A DNA stretch of 64,000 bases from Pseudomonas poae (GTDB lineage: Bacteria; Pseudomonadota; Gammaproteobacteria; Pseudomonadales; Pseudomonadaceae): positions 6,362,001-6,426,000 of the forward strand of contig CP110972.1 of assembly GCA_028869255.1 (NCBI GenBank), read 5' to 3'. Below the pieces are notes generated by a model. That model was not told where the DNA came from. It made no database searches and saw only the letters and a list, made by a program, of their open reading frames with translations. The position numbers were made by a program, and so were the translations under genes. Below are positions 1 to 7,417 of this stretch, piece after piece (positions within the stretch are counted from its first letter, which is position 1; every line of letters starts with the position of its first letter).

Positions 1-793
1 CGCGGTCACCCGCTACCTGTTCGAGCAGGGCTGCTATGTCACCGAGCACCACTCGTTCGATGACCGCCTCTCGGGCCGGTTTTTTATTCGCGTGGAATTC
101 CGCCAGCCCGACGGTTTTGATGAGCAGGCGTTCCGCGATGGGCTGGCCACTCGCGGCGAAGCCTTTGGCATGATCTTCGAGCTGACGGCGCCGAACTACC
201 GGCCAAAAGTGGTGATCATGGTCTCCAAGGCCGATCACTGCCTCAACGACCTGCTGTACCGCCAGCGCATCGGCCAATTGTCGATGGACGTGGTGGCGGT
301 GGTGTCCAACCACCCCGATTTGAAACCGTTGGCCGACTGGCACCAGATTCCCTACTACCATTTCCCCCTGGACCCCAACGACAAACCGTCCCAGGAGCGT
401 CAGGTGTGGCAAGTGGTGGAAGACACCGGCGCCGAACTGGTGATCCTTGCGCGCTACATGCAAGTGCTGTCGCCGGAGCTGTGTCGCAAACTGGATGGCA
501 AGGCGATCAATATCCATCACTCGCTGTTGCCGGGGTTCAAGGGTGCCAAGCCGTATCACCAGGCCTACAACAAGGGCGTGAAACTGGTGGGGGCGACCGC
601 GCATTACATCAACAACGACCTGGACGAAGGCCCGATTATCGCCCAGGGTGTGGAGGTGGTGGATCACAGCCACTATCCCGAGGACTTGATCGCCAAGGGG
701 CGGGATATCGAAGGGCTGACATTGGCCCGGGCGGTGGGGTATCACATTGAGCGGCGGGTGTTTTTGAACGCCAATCGCACGGTCGTTCTTTAG
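1..793 (+). CDS. purU: Formyltetrahydrofolate deformylase PurU (5' end outside window)
   Basis: PurU hydrolyses 10-formyl-THF to THF and formate in the cytoplasm, balancing the one-carbon pool. The frame is open from base 2, so the gene is truncated by the window edge; the GTG at 92 is an internal valine, not the start. The visible part begins inside the N-terminal ACT domain (YLFEQGCYVTEHHSFDD) and runs into the formyltransferase domain, with the INIHHSLLPGFKGAKPYHQA segment and a C-terminal catalytic-type Asp in NNDLDEGPI. The next gene on the same strand is fdhA, so two steps of formaldehyde/formate C1 handling sit together, as is usual in pseudomonads downstream of the sarcosine oxidase genes. 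A REP pair separates the two. Identity is very secure. Confidence 0.95.
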   Translation, partial: AVTRYLFEQGCYVTEHHSFDDRLSGRFFIRVEFRQPDGFDEQAFRDGLATRGEAFGMIFELTAPNYRPKVVIMVSKADHCLNDLLYRQRIGQLSMDVVAVVSNHPDLKPLADWHQIPYYHFPLDPNDKPSQERQVWQVVEDTGAELVILARYMQVLSPELCRKLDGKAINIHHSLLPGFKGAKPYHQAYNKGVKLVGATAHYINNDLDEGPIIAQGVEVVDHSHYPEDLIAKGRDIEGLTLARAVGYHIERRVFLNANRTVVL

Positions 794-799
794 ATCGCC

Positions 800-864
800 A
801 TCGCAGGCAAGCCAGCTCCCACAGGGTAATACATTCCAAATGTGGGAGCTGGCTTGCCTGCGAT
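800..864. repeat. REP doublet between purU and fdhA
   Basis: An inverted pair with arms ATCGCAGGCAAGCCAGCTCC and its complement, separated by a short spacer. This is the common pseudomonad REP design. It lies 7 bases after the purU stop and can fold into a long hairpin protecting or terminating the purU transcript. Confidence 0.85.
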
Positions 865-967
865 GAGGCCATCAGCAACAACGCAAAAACAGCATCTGTA
901 CCCGAGCACTTTACGCGCCGCCTGCCTGGGCGACGCGGTTCCATAAAAACAACAGCGAGGTGAAAGC

Positions 968-2167
968 ATGTCTGGTAATCGTGGTGTCGTGTATCTCGGC
1001 AACGGCAAGGTCGAAGTACAGAAAATCGACTATCCCAAAATGCAGGACCCCCGTGGCAGGAAGATTGAGCACGGCGTCATCCTGCGCGTGGTCTCCACCA
1101 ACATCTGCGGCTCCGACCAACACATGGTGCGCGGCCGCACTACTGCCCAGACCGGCCTGGTGCTGGGGCATGAAATCACCGGCGAAGTCATCGAGAAGGG
1201 CAGCGACGTCGAAAACCTGAAAATCGGCGATCTGGTCTCGGTGCCGTTCAACGTGGCGTGCGGCCGCTGCCGCTCCTGCAAAGAGCAACACACCGGCGTG
1301 TGCCTCACCGTCAACCCGGCCCGTGCCGGTGGCGCCTACGGCTACGTCGACATGGGCGACTGGACTGGCGGCCAGGCCGAGTACGTGCTGGTGCCGTACG
1401 CCGACTTCAACCTGCTGAAACTGCCGGACCGCGACAAGGCCATGGAGAAAATCCGCGACCTGACCTGCCTCTCCGACATCCTCCCCACCGGCTATCACGG
1501 TGCCGTTACCGCCGGCGTCGGCCCAGGCAGCACCGTGTACATCGCGGGTGCCGGCCCGGTCGGTCTGGCCGCTGCGGCTTCCGCACGCCTGCTCGGCGCG
1601 GCGGTGGTGATCATCGGCGACGTCAACCCAGTGCGACTGGCCCACGCCAAGGCCCAGGGTTTTGAAATTGCCGACCTGTCCAAGGACACCCCATTGCACG
1701 AACAGATCGCCGCGTTACTCGGCGAGCCGGAAGTCGACTGCGCCGTCGACGCCGTAGGCTTTGAAGCCCGTGGTCACGGCCATGAAGGCGCCAAGGCGGA
1801 GGCCCCGGCCACCGTCCTCAACTCGCTGATGGGCGTGGTGCGCGTGGCGGGCAAGATCGGCATCCCCGGCCTGTACGTGACCGAAGACCCGGGCGCGGTC
1901 GACGCGGCGGCGAAAATGGGCAGCCTGAGCATTCGCTTTGGTTTGGGCTGGGCGAAATCCCACAGCTTCCACACCGGGCAAACCCCGGTGATGAAGTACA
2001 ACCGCCAACTGATGCAGGCGATCATGTGGGACCGCATCAACATCGCTGAAATTGTCGGCGTGCAGGTGATCAGCCTGGATGATGCGCCACGTGGTTATGG
2101 CGAGTTTGATGCGGGTGTACCGAAGAAGTTTGTGATTGATCCGCATAAGTTGTTCAGCGCGGCCTGA
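968..2167 (+). CDS. fdhA: Glutathione-independent formaldehyde dehydrogenase
   Basis: 399 aa, the normal length for the P. putida-type NAD-dependent formaldehyde dehydrogenase, a zinc-containing medium-chain dehydrogenase that oxidises formaldehyde to formate without glutathione. Visible signatures are the catalytic zinc region (NICGSDQHMVRG then GLVLGHEITGEV), the four-cysteine structural zinc lobe (CGRCRSCKEQHTGVC), and a Rossmann stretch VYIAGAGPVGLAAAASARLL near residue 180. The ATG at 968 follows GAGGTG by five bases. It lies downstream of purU; formate produced by both enzymes would feed formate dehydrogenases elsewhere. A strong hairpin terminator follows. Confidence 0.95.
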   Translation: MSGNRGVVYLGNGKVEVQKIDYPKMQDPRGRKIEHGVILRVVSTNICGSDQHMVRGRTTAQTGLVLGHEITGEVIEKGSDVENLKIGDLVSVPFNVACGRCRSCKEQHTGVCLTVNPARAGGAYGYVDMGDWTGGQAEYVLVPYADFNLLKLPDRDKAMEKIRDLTCLSDILPTGYHGAVTAGVGPGSTVYIAGAGPVGLAAAASARLLGAAVVIIGDVNPVRLAHAKAQGFEIADLSKDTPLHEQIAALLGEPEVDCAVDAVGFEARGHGHEGAKAEAPATVLNSLMGVVRVAGKIGIPGLYVTEDPGAVDAAAKMGSLSIRFGLGWAKSHSFHTGQTPVMKYNRQLMQAIMWDRINIAEIVGVQVISLDDAPRGYGEFDAGVPKKFVIDPHKLFSAA

Positions 2168-2180
2168 GTAACGTTCCAAA

Positions 2181-2211
2181 CAATAAGGGCGGCCCGGGGT
2201 CGCCCTTATTG
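2181..2211. terminator. Bidirectional-looking hairpin after fdhA
   Basis: Eleven-base perfect arms CAATAAGGGCG / CGCCCTTATTG around a GC-rich loop, placed between the convergent fdhA stop (2167) and the stop of the small gene at 2221. It can serve both strands. Confidence 0.8.
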
Positions 2212-2220
2212 AGAGGTCTA

Positions 2221-2433
2221 TCAGCCGTCAACCAATACCAGTTGTTCGACCATAATGCCTCTTCCCGGCGAACGCGGGTCGGGTGCGAACCCTACCAGGG
2301 TCACTTTGACTCTATAGCTGTACTTGTCTTTGACCAGTCGTGCCGCTTCTGCCGGATCGTCTGCGGTAATTTCCCCTGTCTGTGAGGCGTCATCGCTATC
2401 GGTCGCGTTGGCGGTAAATTTGTAGATAGGCAT
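2221..2433 (-). CDS. Small conserved-looking protein of unknown function (70 aa)
   Basis: A 70-aa acidic soluble peptide starting MPIYKFTANATDSDDASQ, preceded on its strand by a purine-rich GAGGACAG ribosome site. The middle reads TADDPAEAARLVKDKYSYR, an alpha-helical stretch, followed by a beta-rich C-terminus. There is no signal peptide, membrane segment or cysteine. I recognise no family. Its upstream region (2490-2545) closely resembles that of the next leftward gene at 2619-3020, including a TACTGT-N8-ACAG dyad, so the two are probably co-regulated although each has its own promoter region. Reality as a gene is supported by the ribosome site, the terminator just downstream and the shared promoter. 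Confidence 0.7.
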   Translation of the reverse strand: MPIYKFTANATDSDDASQTGEITADDPAEAARLVKDKYSYRVKVTLVGFAPDPRSPGRGIMVEQLVLVDG

Positions 2434-2499
2434 TTTCCTGTCCTCTTTTGAGCGCCGCGTGGTTTGTGATCAAGGTTGGGGAGGTTTCTGATGCCCGTC

Positions 2500-2517
2500 T
2501 ACTGTGAGAAATAACAG
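2500..2517. promoter_or_regulatory. TACTGT-N8-ACAG dyad (LexA-box-like), copy 1
   Basis: TACTGT GAGAAATA ACAG, about 67 bases upstream of the 70-aa gene's start. The CTGT-N8-ACAG layout is that of LexA boxes, but the core is not the usual TA repeat. A near copy lies at 3080 and a third dyad at 38199. Confidence 0.5.
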
Positions 2518-2593
2518 GGTTAAAGAGTGAGTTCGAATAAAGGCAGCGGCGTTTATTGCCAATGCTGATCCTGGGTTAACGTGGGCGTAACGG

Positions 2594-2622
2594 AAAGGGC
2601 GACTTCGAGTCGCCCTTTTTAT
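2594..2622. terminator. Hairpin after the 133-aa gene
   Basis: Arms AAAGGGCGACT / AGTCGCCCTTT around TCG. The T-run lies on the plus side, and the hairpin overlaps the stop codon of the leftward gene ending at 2619. It probably ends that transcript before the 70-aa gene's promoter. Confidence 0.65.
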
Positions 2623-3020
2623 TGGTGGGTAAATGCACACTTGGCAATATCCGCGTCTTCGCAATAGGTGCCTCTCCAGTGGGCAGTCGGGATAAGGTTC
2701 CAACCCGAGACGGGTTTGAGCGTTACCGAAAAACTCGCGTCGTTATTCATCGGCCCTTTGTAGGTGCAGGTTACGGCTTTGTTCGATGCATCGTACCGGG
2801 CATCGTGAAACGTGGCGTCCGTAAGATACGACGCTGGAGCCAGCGGGTTGTCACCGGCCCAGGTGCGTCCATCGGGCAATGACGCTTCGTAGTGGTAGCC
2901 TCCGTTGGCCAGCGCCGTTTGTTTGATGCTCTGGGCTGGAGGGCAGGTTGAGGTTGCTGCCTGGGCGTGGTTCATCATTGCCGTGATTGCGAACACACCT
3001 GCAAGCATTGCGCTGTTCAT
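2619..3020 (-). CDS. Small secreted protein, DUF3757-like
   Basis: 133 aa with a clear signal peptide: MNSAMLAGVFAITAMMN then HAQA cleavage near residue 21. The mature part of about 112 residues has four cysteines (CPPAQS near the N-terminus, one in VTCTYKG, and two near the end in YCEDADIAKC), suggesting two disulfides and a periplasmic or secreted beta-sandwich. The layout resembles small DUF3757-type proteins, but that assignment is from memory of the pattern only. An AGGAGGTGAGCC ribosome site precedes the ATG at 3020. Its upstream region is nearly duplicated before the neighbouring 70-aa gene. Function unknown. Confidence 0.75.
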   Translation of the reverse strand: MNSAMLAGVFAITAMMNHAQAATSTCPPAQSIKQTALANGGYHYEASLPDGRTWAGDNPLAPASYLTDATFHDARYDASNKAVTCTYKGPMNNDASFSVTLKPVSGWNLIPTAHWRGTYCEDADIAKCAFTHQ

Positions 3021-3079
3021 GGCTCACCTCCTGTGCTGCCTGAGAGGTTTCATGCTGCGGGTGATTTCCGGTCCTCGAC

Positions 3080-3098
3080 TACTGTTAGAAGTAACAGT
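3080..3098. promoter_or_regulatory. TACTGT-N8-ACAG dyad, copy 2
   Basis: TACTGTTAGAAGTAACAGT, a nearly perfect inverted repeat about 60 bases upstream of the 133-aa gene. Flanks on both sides match copy 1 at 2500 over about 55 bases, including AACTC, TTTAT and a TCTAAC/TCTCAC core read on the minus strand. Confidence 0.55.
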
Positions 3099-3159
3099 GC
3101 GTTAGAAAGAGTTGCGATAAACAAGCGGCCTGTCATTTCGATAGCTGCATGCCGATGGC

Positions 3160-3837
3160 TCAGCGAGCTGCCAGCGCCCCTTGGTACAGCACTGGCCCGG
3201 TGGGTTGGCCGGTGGGTGAACCGCCGCGTGGTTCCAGACTCACGGCCAGGGTCAGTGGAGCGCTGAGCAGTGCCCGCTGCGCTTCGCTCAGCTGGATCCG
3301 GCCCTTGCCGGCGGCGGGCAGCAGGCCCAGGGAGATTGGTTTGCCGCCAGGTGGGATGACCCACAACTCCAGATCGCGTGTCGGCTCTACAGCGGCCAGC
3401 GTCAGCGGCTCGATTTGCAGGTGATCGCCAAACGCCCGGATCTGCAGCGCCGGTTGCTGGTTGGCGGCCACCAGTGTGGCGTTGTACTCGGCGCCGATCT
3501 CGCGTTGATACAGCACGCCCACCAGTACCGCGACCACTACCGCGCACGCGGCGGCCAGCAGGCGAAAATTCATCCAGAACGGTTTCGTCGCCGGCACATG
3601 CAGCACCTGCGGCTCGATCCGCGCCTTGATGCCGGCCCATACGTGATCGGGCACCGGGCGTTCGGGCAGGGTGCCGGTGAGGCTGGCGAGCGCATCCTGC
3701 CAATGACCAAGCTCCACGCGCAGCGCGGCGTCGTCCAGCAACAGGGCATCGAAGCGGCGCCGGGCGGTGGGGGGCATCAGGCCGATGGCGTAATCGGCAG
3801 CGAGGGCACGGCGCAGGGTGGTGGTTTGGTAGTTCAT
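3160..3837 (-). CDS. Anti-sigma factor, RskA family
   Basis: 225-aa single-pass membrane anti-sigma factor that would hold the adjacent ECF sigma inactive at the inner membrane. The N-terminus (LRRALAADYAIGLMPPTARR) is the helical zinc-less anti-sigma fold of RskA/ChrR-like proteins. A hydrophobic segment lies at about residues 88-110 (LLAAACAVVVAVLVGVL). The periplasmic C-terminal part has the RskA pattern ending in LEPRGGSPTGQPTGPVLYQG. Its ATG overlaps the sigma gene's stop (ATGA, 3834-3837), so the two are translationally coupled. No metal-binding HxxxCxxC motif is visible. Confidence 0.88.
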   Translation of the reverse strand: MNYQTTTLRRALAADYAIGLMPPTARRRFDALLLDDAALRVELGHWQDALASLTGTLPERPVPDHVWAGIKARIEPQVLHVPATKPFWMNFRLLAAACAVVVAVLVGVLYQREIGAEYNATLVAANQQPALQIRAFGDHLQIEPLTLAAVEPTRDLELWVIPPGGKPISLGLLPAAGKGRIQLSEAQRALLSAPLTLAVSLEPRGGSPTGQPTGPVLYQGALAAR

Positions 3838-4460
3838 GATTCAAGGCACCTGCGCAGGCGTTCCATGCCGCGCCGAATCCAGGATTTGACCGTGCCCAGT
3901 GGCGCCGCCAAATGCTCGGCCAATTCCGTGCACGTCAGGCCTTGAAAGTAAGCCACGCTGATCGACTGGCGCTGCATGCCGTCGAGGGTCTCCAGGCAAC
4001 GGTTCAGGGCGTGGGCTGCGCGCTCGCTGTCGAGTTGTTCGTGGGCGCTGGGGCTATCGTCAAGCAGGGACTCCTGCTGGCCGTCGGCCAGGGGCTGTTC
4101 GCGGCGTTTGCGCAGTTGGTCGATGGCCAGGTTACGGGTGATGTTGACCATCCAGGTCATTGGCGCTGCCAGGTGCGGTTCGTAGCGCGAAGCGTTGTAC
4201 CAGATGCGCACAAAGGCCTCCTGCAGCACCTCTTCAGCCAGATCCGCACGGCCCATGAAGCGAAACGCCACACCGAGCAGCCGCGGGGACACGCTGCGGT
4301 AGAGGGTTTCGAACGCCTGGCGATTGCCCAGCGCGCACTGGGCCAGCAAAGGCCGCAACGGGTCAGCATCGTTGATGGAAATAGGGCTTCTCCAGGCTCT
4401 CATACGAGGGCGACGGGACTGCGCACGGTAGGCAGAGGGTAGTTCAGCTTGGGCATTCAT
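3834..4460 (-). CDS. ECF RNA polymerase sigma factor
   Basis: About 208 aa from the ATG at 4460, which follows GGAG by nine bases; an in-frame ATG at 4484 is the alternative. Region 2 is visible as FETLYRSVSPRLLGVAFRF and EEVLQEAFVRIW, with TWMVNITRNLAIDQLRKRR, and region 4 as YFQGLTCTELAEHLAAPLG then TVKSWIRRGMERLRRCL. This is the SigK-like ECF type usually paired with RskA anti-sigmas, which follows directly with a 4-base overlap. The target genes are unknown; the divergent DUF2780 gene is the nearest candidate. Confidence 0.9.
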   Translation of the reverse strand: MNAQAELPSAYRAQSRRPRMRAWRSPISINDADPLRPLLAQCALGNRQAFETLYRSVSPRLLGVAFRFMGRADLAEEVLQEAFVRIWYNASRYEPHLAAPMTWMVNITRNLAIDQLRKRREQPLADGQQESLLDDSPSAHEQLDSERAAHALNRCLETLDGMQRQSISVAYFQGLTCTELAEHLAAPLGTVKSWIRRGMERLRRCLES

Positions 4461-4546
4461 TCCATCCAACTCCGGGCGGCGCATGTTGGATATACGCGGG
4501 GCGAGGTGATTCGGATGCAGAAAAATCCGAACTCATCCGGGTGTGG

Positions 4547-4574
4547 GAACATTCTTTCCGGACGGTCAGTCAAA
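4547..4574 (+). promoter_or_regulatory. Possible ECF-type promoter for the DUF2780 gene
   Basis: GAACAT, 17 bases, then TCAAA. This resembles the GAACTT-N16/17-TCTGA pattern of AlgU/RpoE-class promoters and lies 36 bases upstream of the ATG at 4611. The match is partial. Confidence 0.35.
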
Positions 4575-4610
4575 CGCCTGCTTTCACACCTACACCCAGA
4601 GGTTGTTTCG

Positions 4611-5183
4611 ATGAAGATTTCACGCGGTTTCGCCCTTTCCTGCCTGATGAGCCTGGCCGCCACCCCGGTGTTTGCCGCTGGGTTCAGCCTTGGCGACGCG
4701 GCCAATGCCATCTCCGGCATGCAAGGGGGCAACAACAAGGCCGCAGCCGCAGCACCGTCGTCCGAGACGGCCGGGCTGCTGAGCGCATTGACCTCGCAAC
4801 TGAACGTCACCCCCGAGCAAGCCGTCGGCGGCACCGGCGCCATGCTCGGGTTGGCCAAGAACCAACTGAGCGGTAACGACTATTCGCAATTGGGCAAAAG
4901 CGTGCCCGGCCTGGACCAGCTGTCGGGCAATAATGCGTTGGGCAGCCTCGGGGCCTTGAGCGGGATGCTCGGCCAGACCGGCGGCAGCAAAACCAGCGGC
5001 CTGGACGGCCTGCTGGGGAATGTGAAGAACACCAATGACCTGAACACGGCGTTCAGCGCGCTGGGCATGGACAGTGGCATGGTCGGCCAGTTTGCCCCGG
5101 TGATCCTGCAATACCTGGGTGGCCAGGGCGCCAGCAGCTCGGTGCTGGGCAAGCTGGCTCAGGCCTGGGGCACCGGCAGTTAA
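4611..5183 (+). CDS. DUF2780 (VcgC/VcgE-type) exported protein
   Basis: 190 aa from the ATG at 4611, with a signal peptide MKISRGFALSCLMSLAATPV ending FAAG. The mature protein opens with an Ala-rich linker, then has the DUF2780-type segment LLSALTSQLNVTPEQAVGGT followed by MLGLAKNQLS, and Gly/Leu-rich helical repeats to the end. An in-frame ORF reaches back to 4449, but it has no signal peptide or ribosome site, so I take the internal start. The gene is divergent from the ECF sigma gene and may be its target. It converges with the acyltransferase, and the two stops overlap by four bases. Biochemical function is unknown. Confidence 0.85.
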   Translation: MKISRGFALSCLMSLAATPVFAAGFSLGDAANAISGMQGGNNKAAAAAPSSETAGLLSALTSQLNVTPEQAVGGTGAMLGLAKNQLSGNDYSQLGKSVPGLDQLSGNNALGSLGALSGMLGQTGGSKTSGLDGLLGNVKNTNDLNTAFSALGMDSGMVGQFAPVILQYLGGQGASSSVLGKLAQAWGTGS

Positions 5184-6067
5184 GGCCGCTCGGCGCGCAA
5201 TTGTTCGATGCGCGCATCCTTCTCCTTCCAGAGCTGGTTGACCCAGTTCTGGACGGTCTGGCGAAAGGCCGGATCGTTCTCGTAATCCCCTTGCCACAAA
5301 GCCGGGTCCAGCTCGCGGGTGCGGATATCAATGATCACCTTGGGCACCGCGCCGCTGATCAAATCCCAGAACCCCGGGATTTTCTGTTGCGGATAGACCA
5401 CGGTTACGTCGAGCACCGCATCCAGCTGTTCACCCATCGCCGCCAGTACAAACGCCACGCCACCGGCCTTGGGCTTGAGCAAGCGCGCAAAGGGCGAGCC
5501 CTGCTGCTTGTGCTTGGCTGCGTTGAACCGAGTGCCTTCCAGGTAATTGACCACCGTGACCGGCTGGCGCTTGAACAACTCGCAAGCCTCCTTGGTGATC
5601 TTCAAATCCTGGCCCGCCAGCTCCGGGTGCTTGGCCAGGAACGCCTTGGTGTAACGCTTCATGAACGGGTAATCCAGCGCCCACCACGCCAGGCCGAGGA
5701 AGGGCACCCAGATCAGCTCTTTTTTCAGGAAGAATTTGAAGAACGGCGTGCGCCGGTTGAGCGCCTGGATCAGCGCCGGGATATCGACCCAGGATTGGTG
5801 GTTGCTGATCACGAGATAGGAGGTGTCGCCGCGCAGGTCACCGCCGCCGCGAATGTCCCATTGCGTCGGAATGCACAGCGAGAAAATCAGCTTGTCGATT
5901 TCAGCCCAGGTCTCGGCGATCCACATCACCGCCCAGGACGCGTAGTCCCGATAGCGGCCGGGCGCCACCAGCTTGAGCAGGGCAAACACCATCAATGGCC
6001 CGATCAAGACCAGGGTGTTGAGCAACAACAGCAGTGAGACGAAACAGCCGGTGAGCAGGCGGCGCAT
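5180..6067 (-). CDS. PlsC-family acyltransferase (YihG-like)
   Basis: 295 aa from the ATG at 6067, which follows AAGAG at a normal distance; a longer frame to 6154 lacks a good start. The N-terminus is a membrane anchor (CFVSLLLLLNTLVLIGPLMV). The catalytic HX4D motif is NHQSWVD near residue 95 and the substrate-binding motif EGTRF lies about 75 residues on. This is the lysophosphatidate/lysophospholipid acyltransferase fold at the inner membrane. The length and FFLKKELIWVPFLGLAWWAL segment fit the YihG subgroup, for which the acyl acceptor is not settled. It is monocistronic, divergent from the protease-cre operon. Confidence 0.85.
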   Translation of the reverse strand: MRRLLTGCFVSLLLLLNTLVLIGPLMVFALLKLVAPGRYRDYASWAVMWIAETWAEIDKLIFSLCIPTQWDIRGGGDLRGDTSYLVISNHQSWVDIPALIQALNRRTPFFKFFLKKELIWVPFLGLAWWALDYPFMKRYTKAFLAKHPELAGQDLKITKEACELFKRQPVTVVNYLEGTRFNAAKHKQQGSPFARLLKPKAGGVAFVLAAMGEQLDAVLDVTVVYPQQKIPGFWDLISGAVPKVIIDIRTRELDPALWQGDYENDPAFRQTVQNWVNQLWKEKDARIEQLRAERP

Positions 6068-6238
6068 AAGTAACTCTTGGAATCTTGTGGGCGGGCCATG
6101 ATAAGCAAGGCGCGTCCAGAGGCCAAATCGCAAATCGCCGGACGAATGTTTCACAATGTGCCTGATAGGGTTGAGAACTAACTAACCATGGCTTTTGCGG
6201 TCTAGAATCCGCCTACTTCTTTCCGAGGAAATCACTTC

Positions 6239-6739
6239 GTGAAACTGCTCCTTGCCTCCCTCGCCCTGGCGGCCCTGCCGGTCATGGCCGCCGAACCGAC
6301 CCTTTACGGTCGCTACGAATACATCCAGTTGCCGGAGATCGGCGAAACCTTCAAGGCCAAGATGGACACCGGCGCGCTGACCGCCTCGCTCTCGGCCCGT
6401 GATATCGAAACCTTCACCCGTGACGGCGACGACTGGGTGCGCTTCCGCCTCGGCGGCAAGGACGCGACCAACAAGGTCTACGAGCACAAAGTGTCGCGCA
6501 TCAGCAAAATCAAGAGCCGCGCCGACGAGGACGACGACAAGGACGAAGCCAGCGTGGCCAAGCGCCCGGTGATCGACCTGGAAATGTGCCTGGGCGACGT
6601 CAAGCGCACCGTCGAGGTCAACCTTACCGACCGTAGCAGCTTCAACTACCCGCTGCTGATCGGCGCCAAGGCCCTGCGCGAATTTGGCGCGGCGGTAAAC
6701 CCTGCTCGCCGTTACACTGCCGACAAACCGGACTGCTGA
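6239..6739 (+). CDS. RimB/retropepsin-like putative ATP-dependent zinc protease family protein
   Basis: 166 aa from a GTG at 6239, with a signal peptide (VKLLLASLALAALPVMA, cleavage after AAE). The core KAKMDTGALTASLSA carries the DTGA motif of the RimK-associated aspartyl-protease family (still labelled 'ATP-dependent zinc protease'). It is followed by RPVIDLEMCLGD and FNYPLLIGAKALREFG, the second half of the half-barrel. A charged insert (SRADEDDDKDEA) sits in between. The stop is 9 bases before creB, so it is likely the first gene of the cre operon, as I recall for other pseudomonads. The signal peptide places it in the periplasm, unlike cytoplasmic RimB. Confidence 0.8.
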   Translation: MKLLLASLALAALPVMAAEPTLYGRYEYIQLPEIGETFKAKMDTGALTASLSARDIETFTRDGDDWVRFRLGGKDATNKVYEHKVSRISKIKSRADEDDDKDEASVAKRPVIDLEMCLGDVKRTVEVNLTDRSSFNYPLLIGAKALREFGAAVNPARRYTADKPDC

Positions 6740-6748
6740 CGGACCCCC

Positions 6749-7417
6749 ATGCCGCATATCCTGATTGTCGAAGACGAAGCGGCAATAGCCGACACGCTGA
6801 TATTCGCCTTGCAAGGCGAGGGCTTTACCACCACCTGGCTGAGCCTCGGCCAGGAGGCGCTGGCCCATCAGCGCCAGACCCCGGCCGATCTGATCATCCT
6901 CGACATCGGCCTGCCGGATATCAGCGGTTTTGAAACCTGCAAGCAACTGCGCCGTTTCAGCGAAGTACCGGTGATGTTCCTGAGTGCCCGGGATGCTGAA
7001 ATCGACCGCGTGGTGGGCCTGGAGATCGGCGCCGACGACTATGTGGTCAAACCGTTCAGCCCACGCGAAGTGGCGGCGCGGGTACGGGCGATCCTTAAAC
7101 GGGTAGGGCCGGGAACGGCCCCGGCGGTGTTCCAGGTGGACCTGGAGCGTATGCAGATCAGTTATCGTGGCCAAGCCCTGAGCCTCACGCGCCATGAATT
7201 CCGCTTGCTGCAAAGCCTGCTCGAGCAGCCCGAGCGGGTATTCAGCCGCGAGCAATTGCTGGACGCGGTCGGTGTGCCCGCTGACGCCGGTTACGAGCGC
7301 AATATCGACAGCCATATCAAAAGCCTGCGTAGCAAATTGCGCAGCGTGGCGGCGGATGCCGAGCCGATCCAGACCCATCGTGGCCTCGGCTACAGCTACA
7401 GCCCGAGCAACAGCTGA
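6749..7417 (+). CDS. creB: Two-component response regulator CreB
   Basis: 222-aa OmpR/PhoB-class regulator. The receiver domain spans about 1-118, with acidic residues in LIVEDEAA, the phospho-acceptor Asp in LIILDIGLPD, the switch Ser in MFLSARD and Lys in YVVKPFSP. The C-terminal winged helix shows LTRHEFRLLQSLLEQPERVF and the GYERNIDSHIKSLRSKLR recognition region. CreB responds to CreC; in Pseudomonas and Aeromonas the pair influences beta-lactamase expression, biofilm and fitness under peptidoglycan stress. Its stop overlaps the creC start by one base (TGATG). Confidence 0.93.
   Translation: MPHILIVEDEAAIADTLIFALQGEGFTTTWLSLGQEALAHQRQTPADLIILDIGLPDISGFETCKQLRRFSEVPVMFLSARDAEIDRVVGLEIGADDYVVKPFSPREVAARVRAILKRVGPGTAPAVFQVDLERMQISYRGQALSLTRHEFRLLQSLLEQPERVFSREQLLDAVGVPADAGYERNIDSHIKSLRSKLRSVAADAEPIQTHRGLGYSYSPSNS

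Noticed and set aside
2470..2703. 77-codon minus frame between the two small genes
   Set aside because: It runs across the terminator and the TACTGT dyad and overlaps the end of the secreted-protein gene in another frame.
6160..6238. Possible cre-tag upstream of the protease-creBCD operon
   Set aside because: No TTCAC-N6-TTCAC repeat found; only single partial half-sites.
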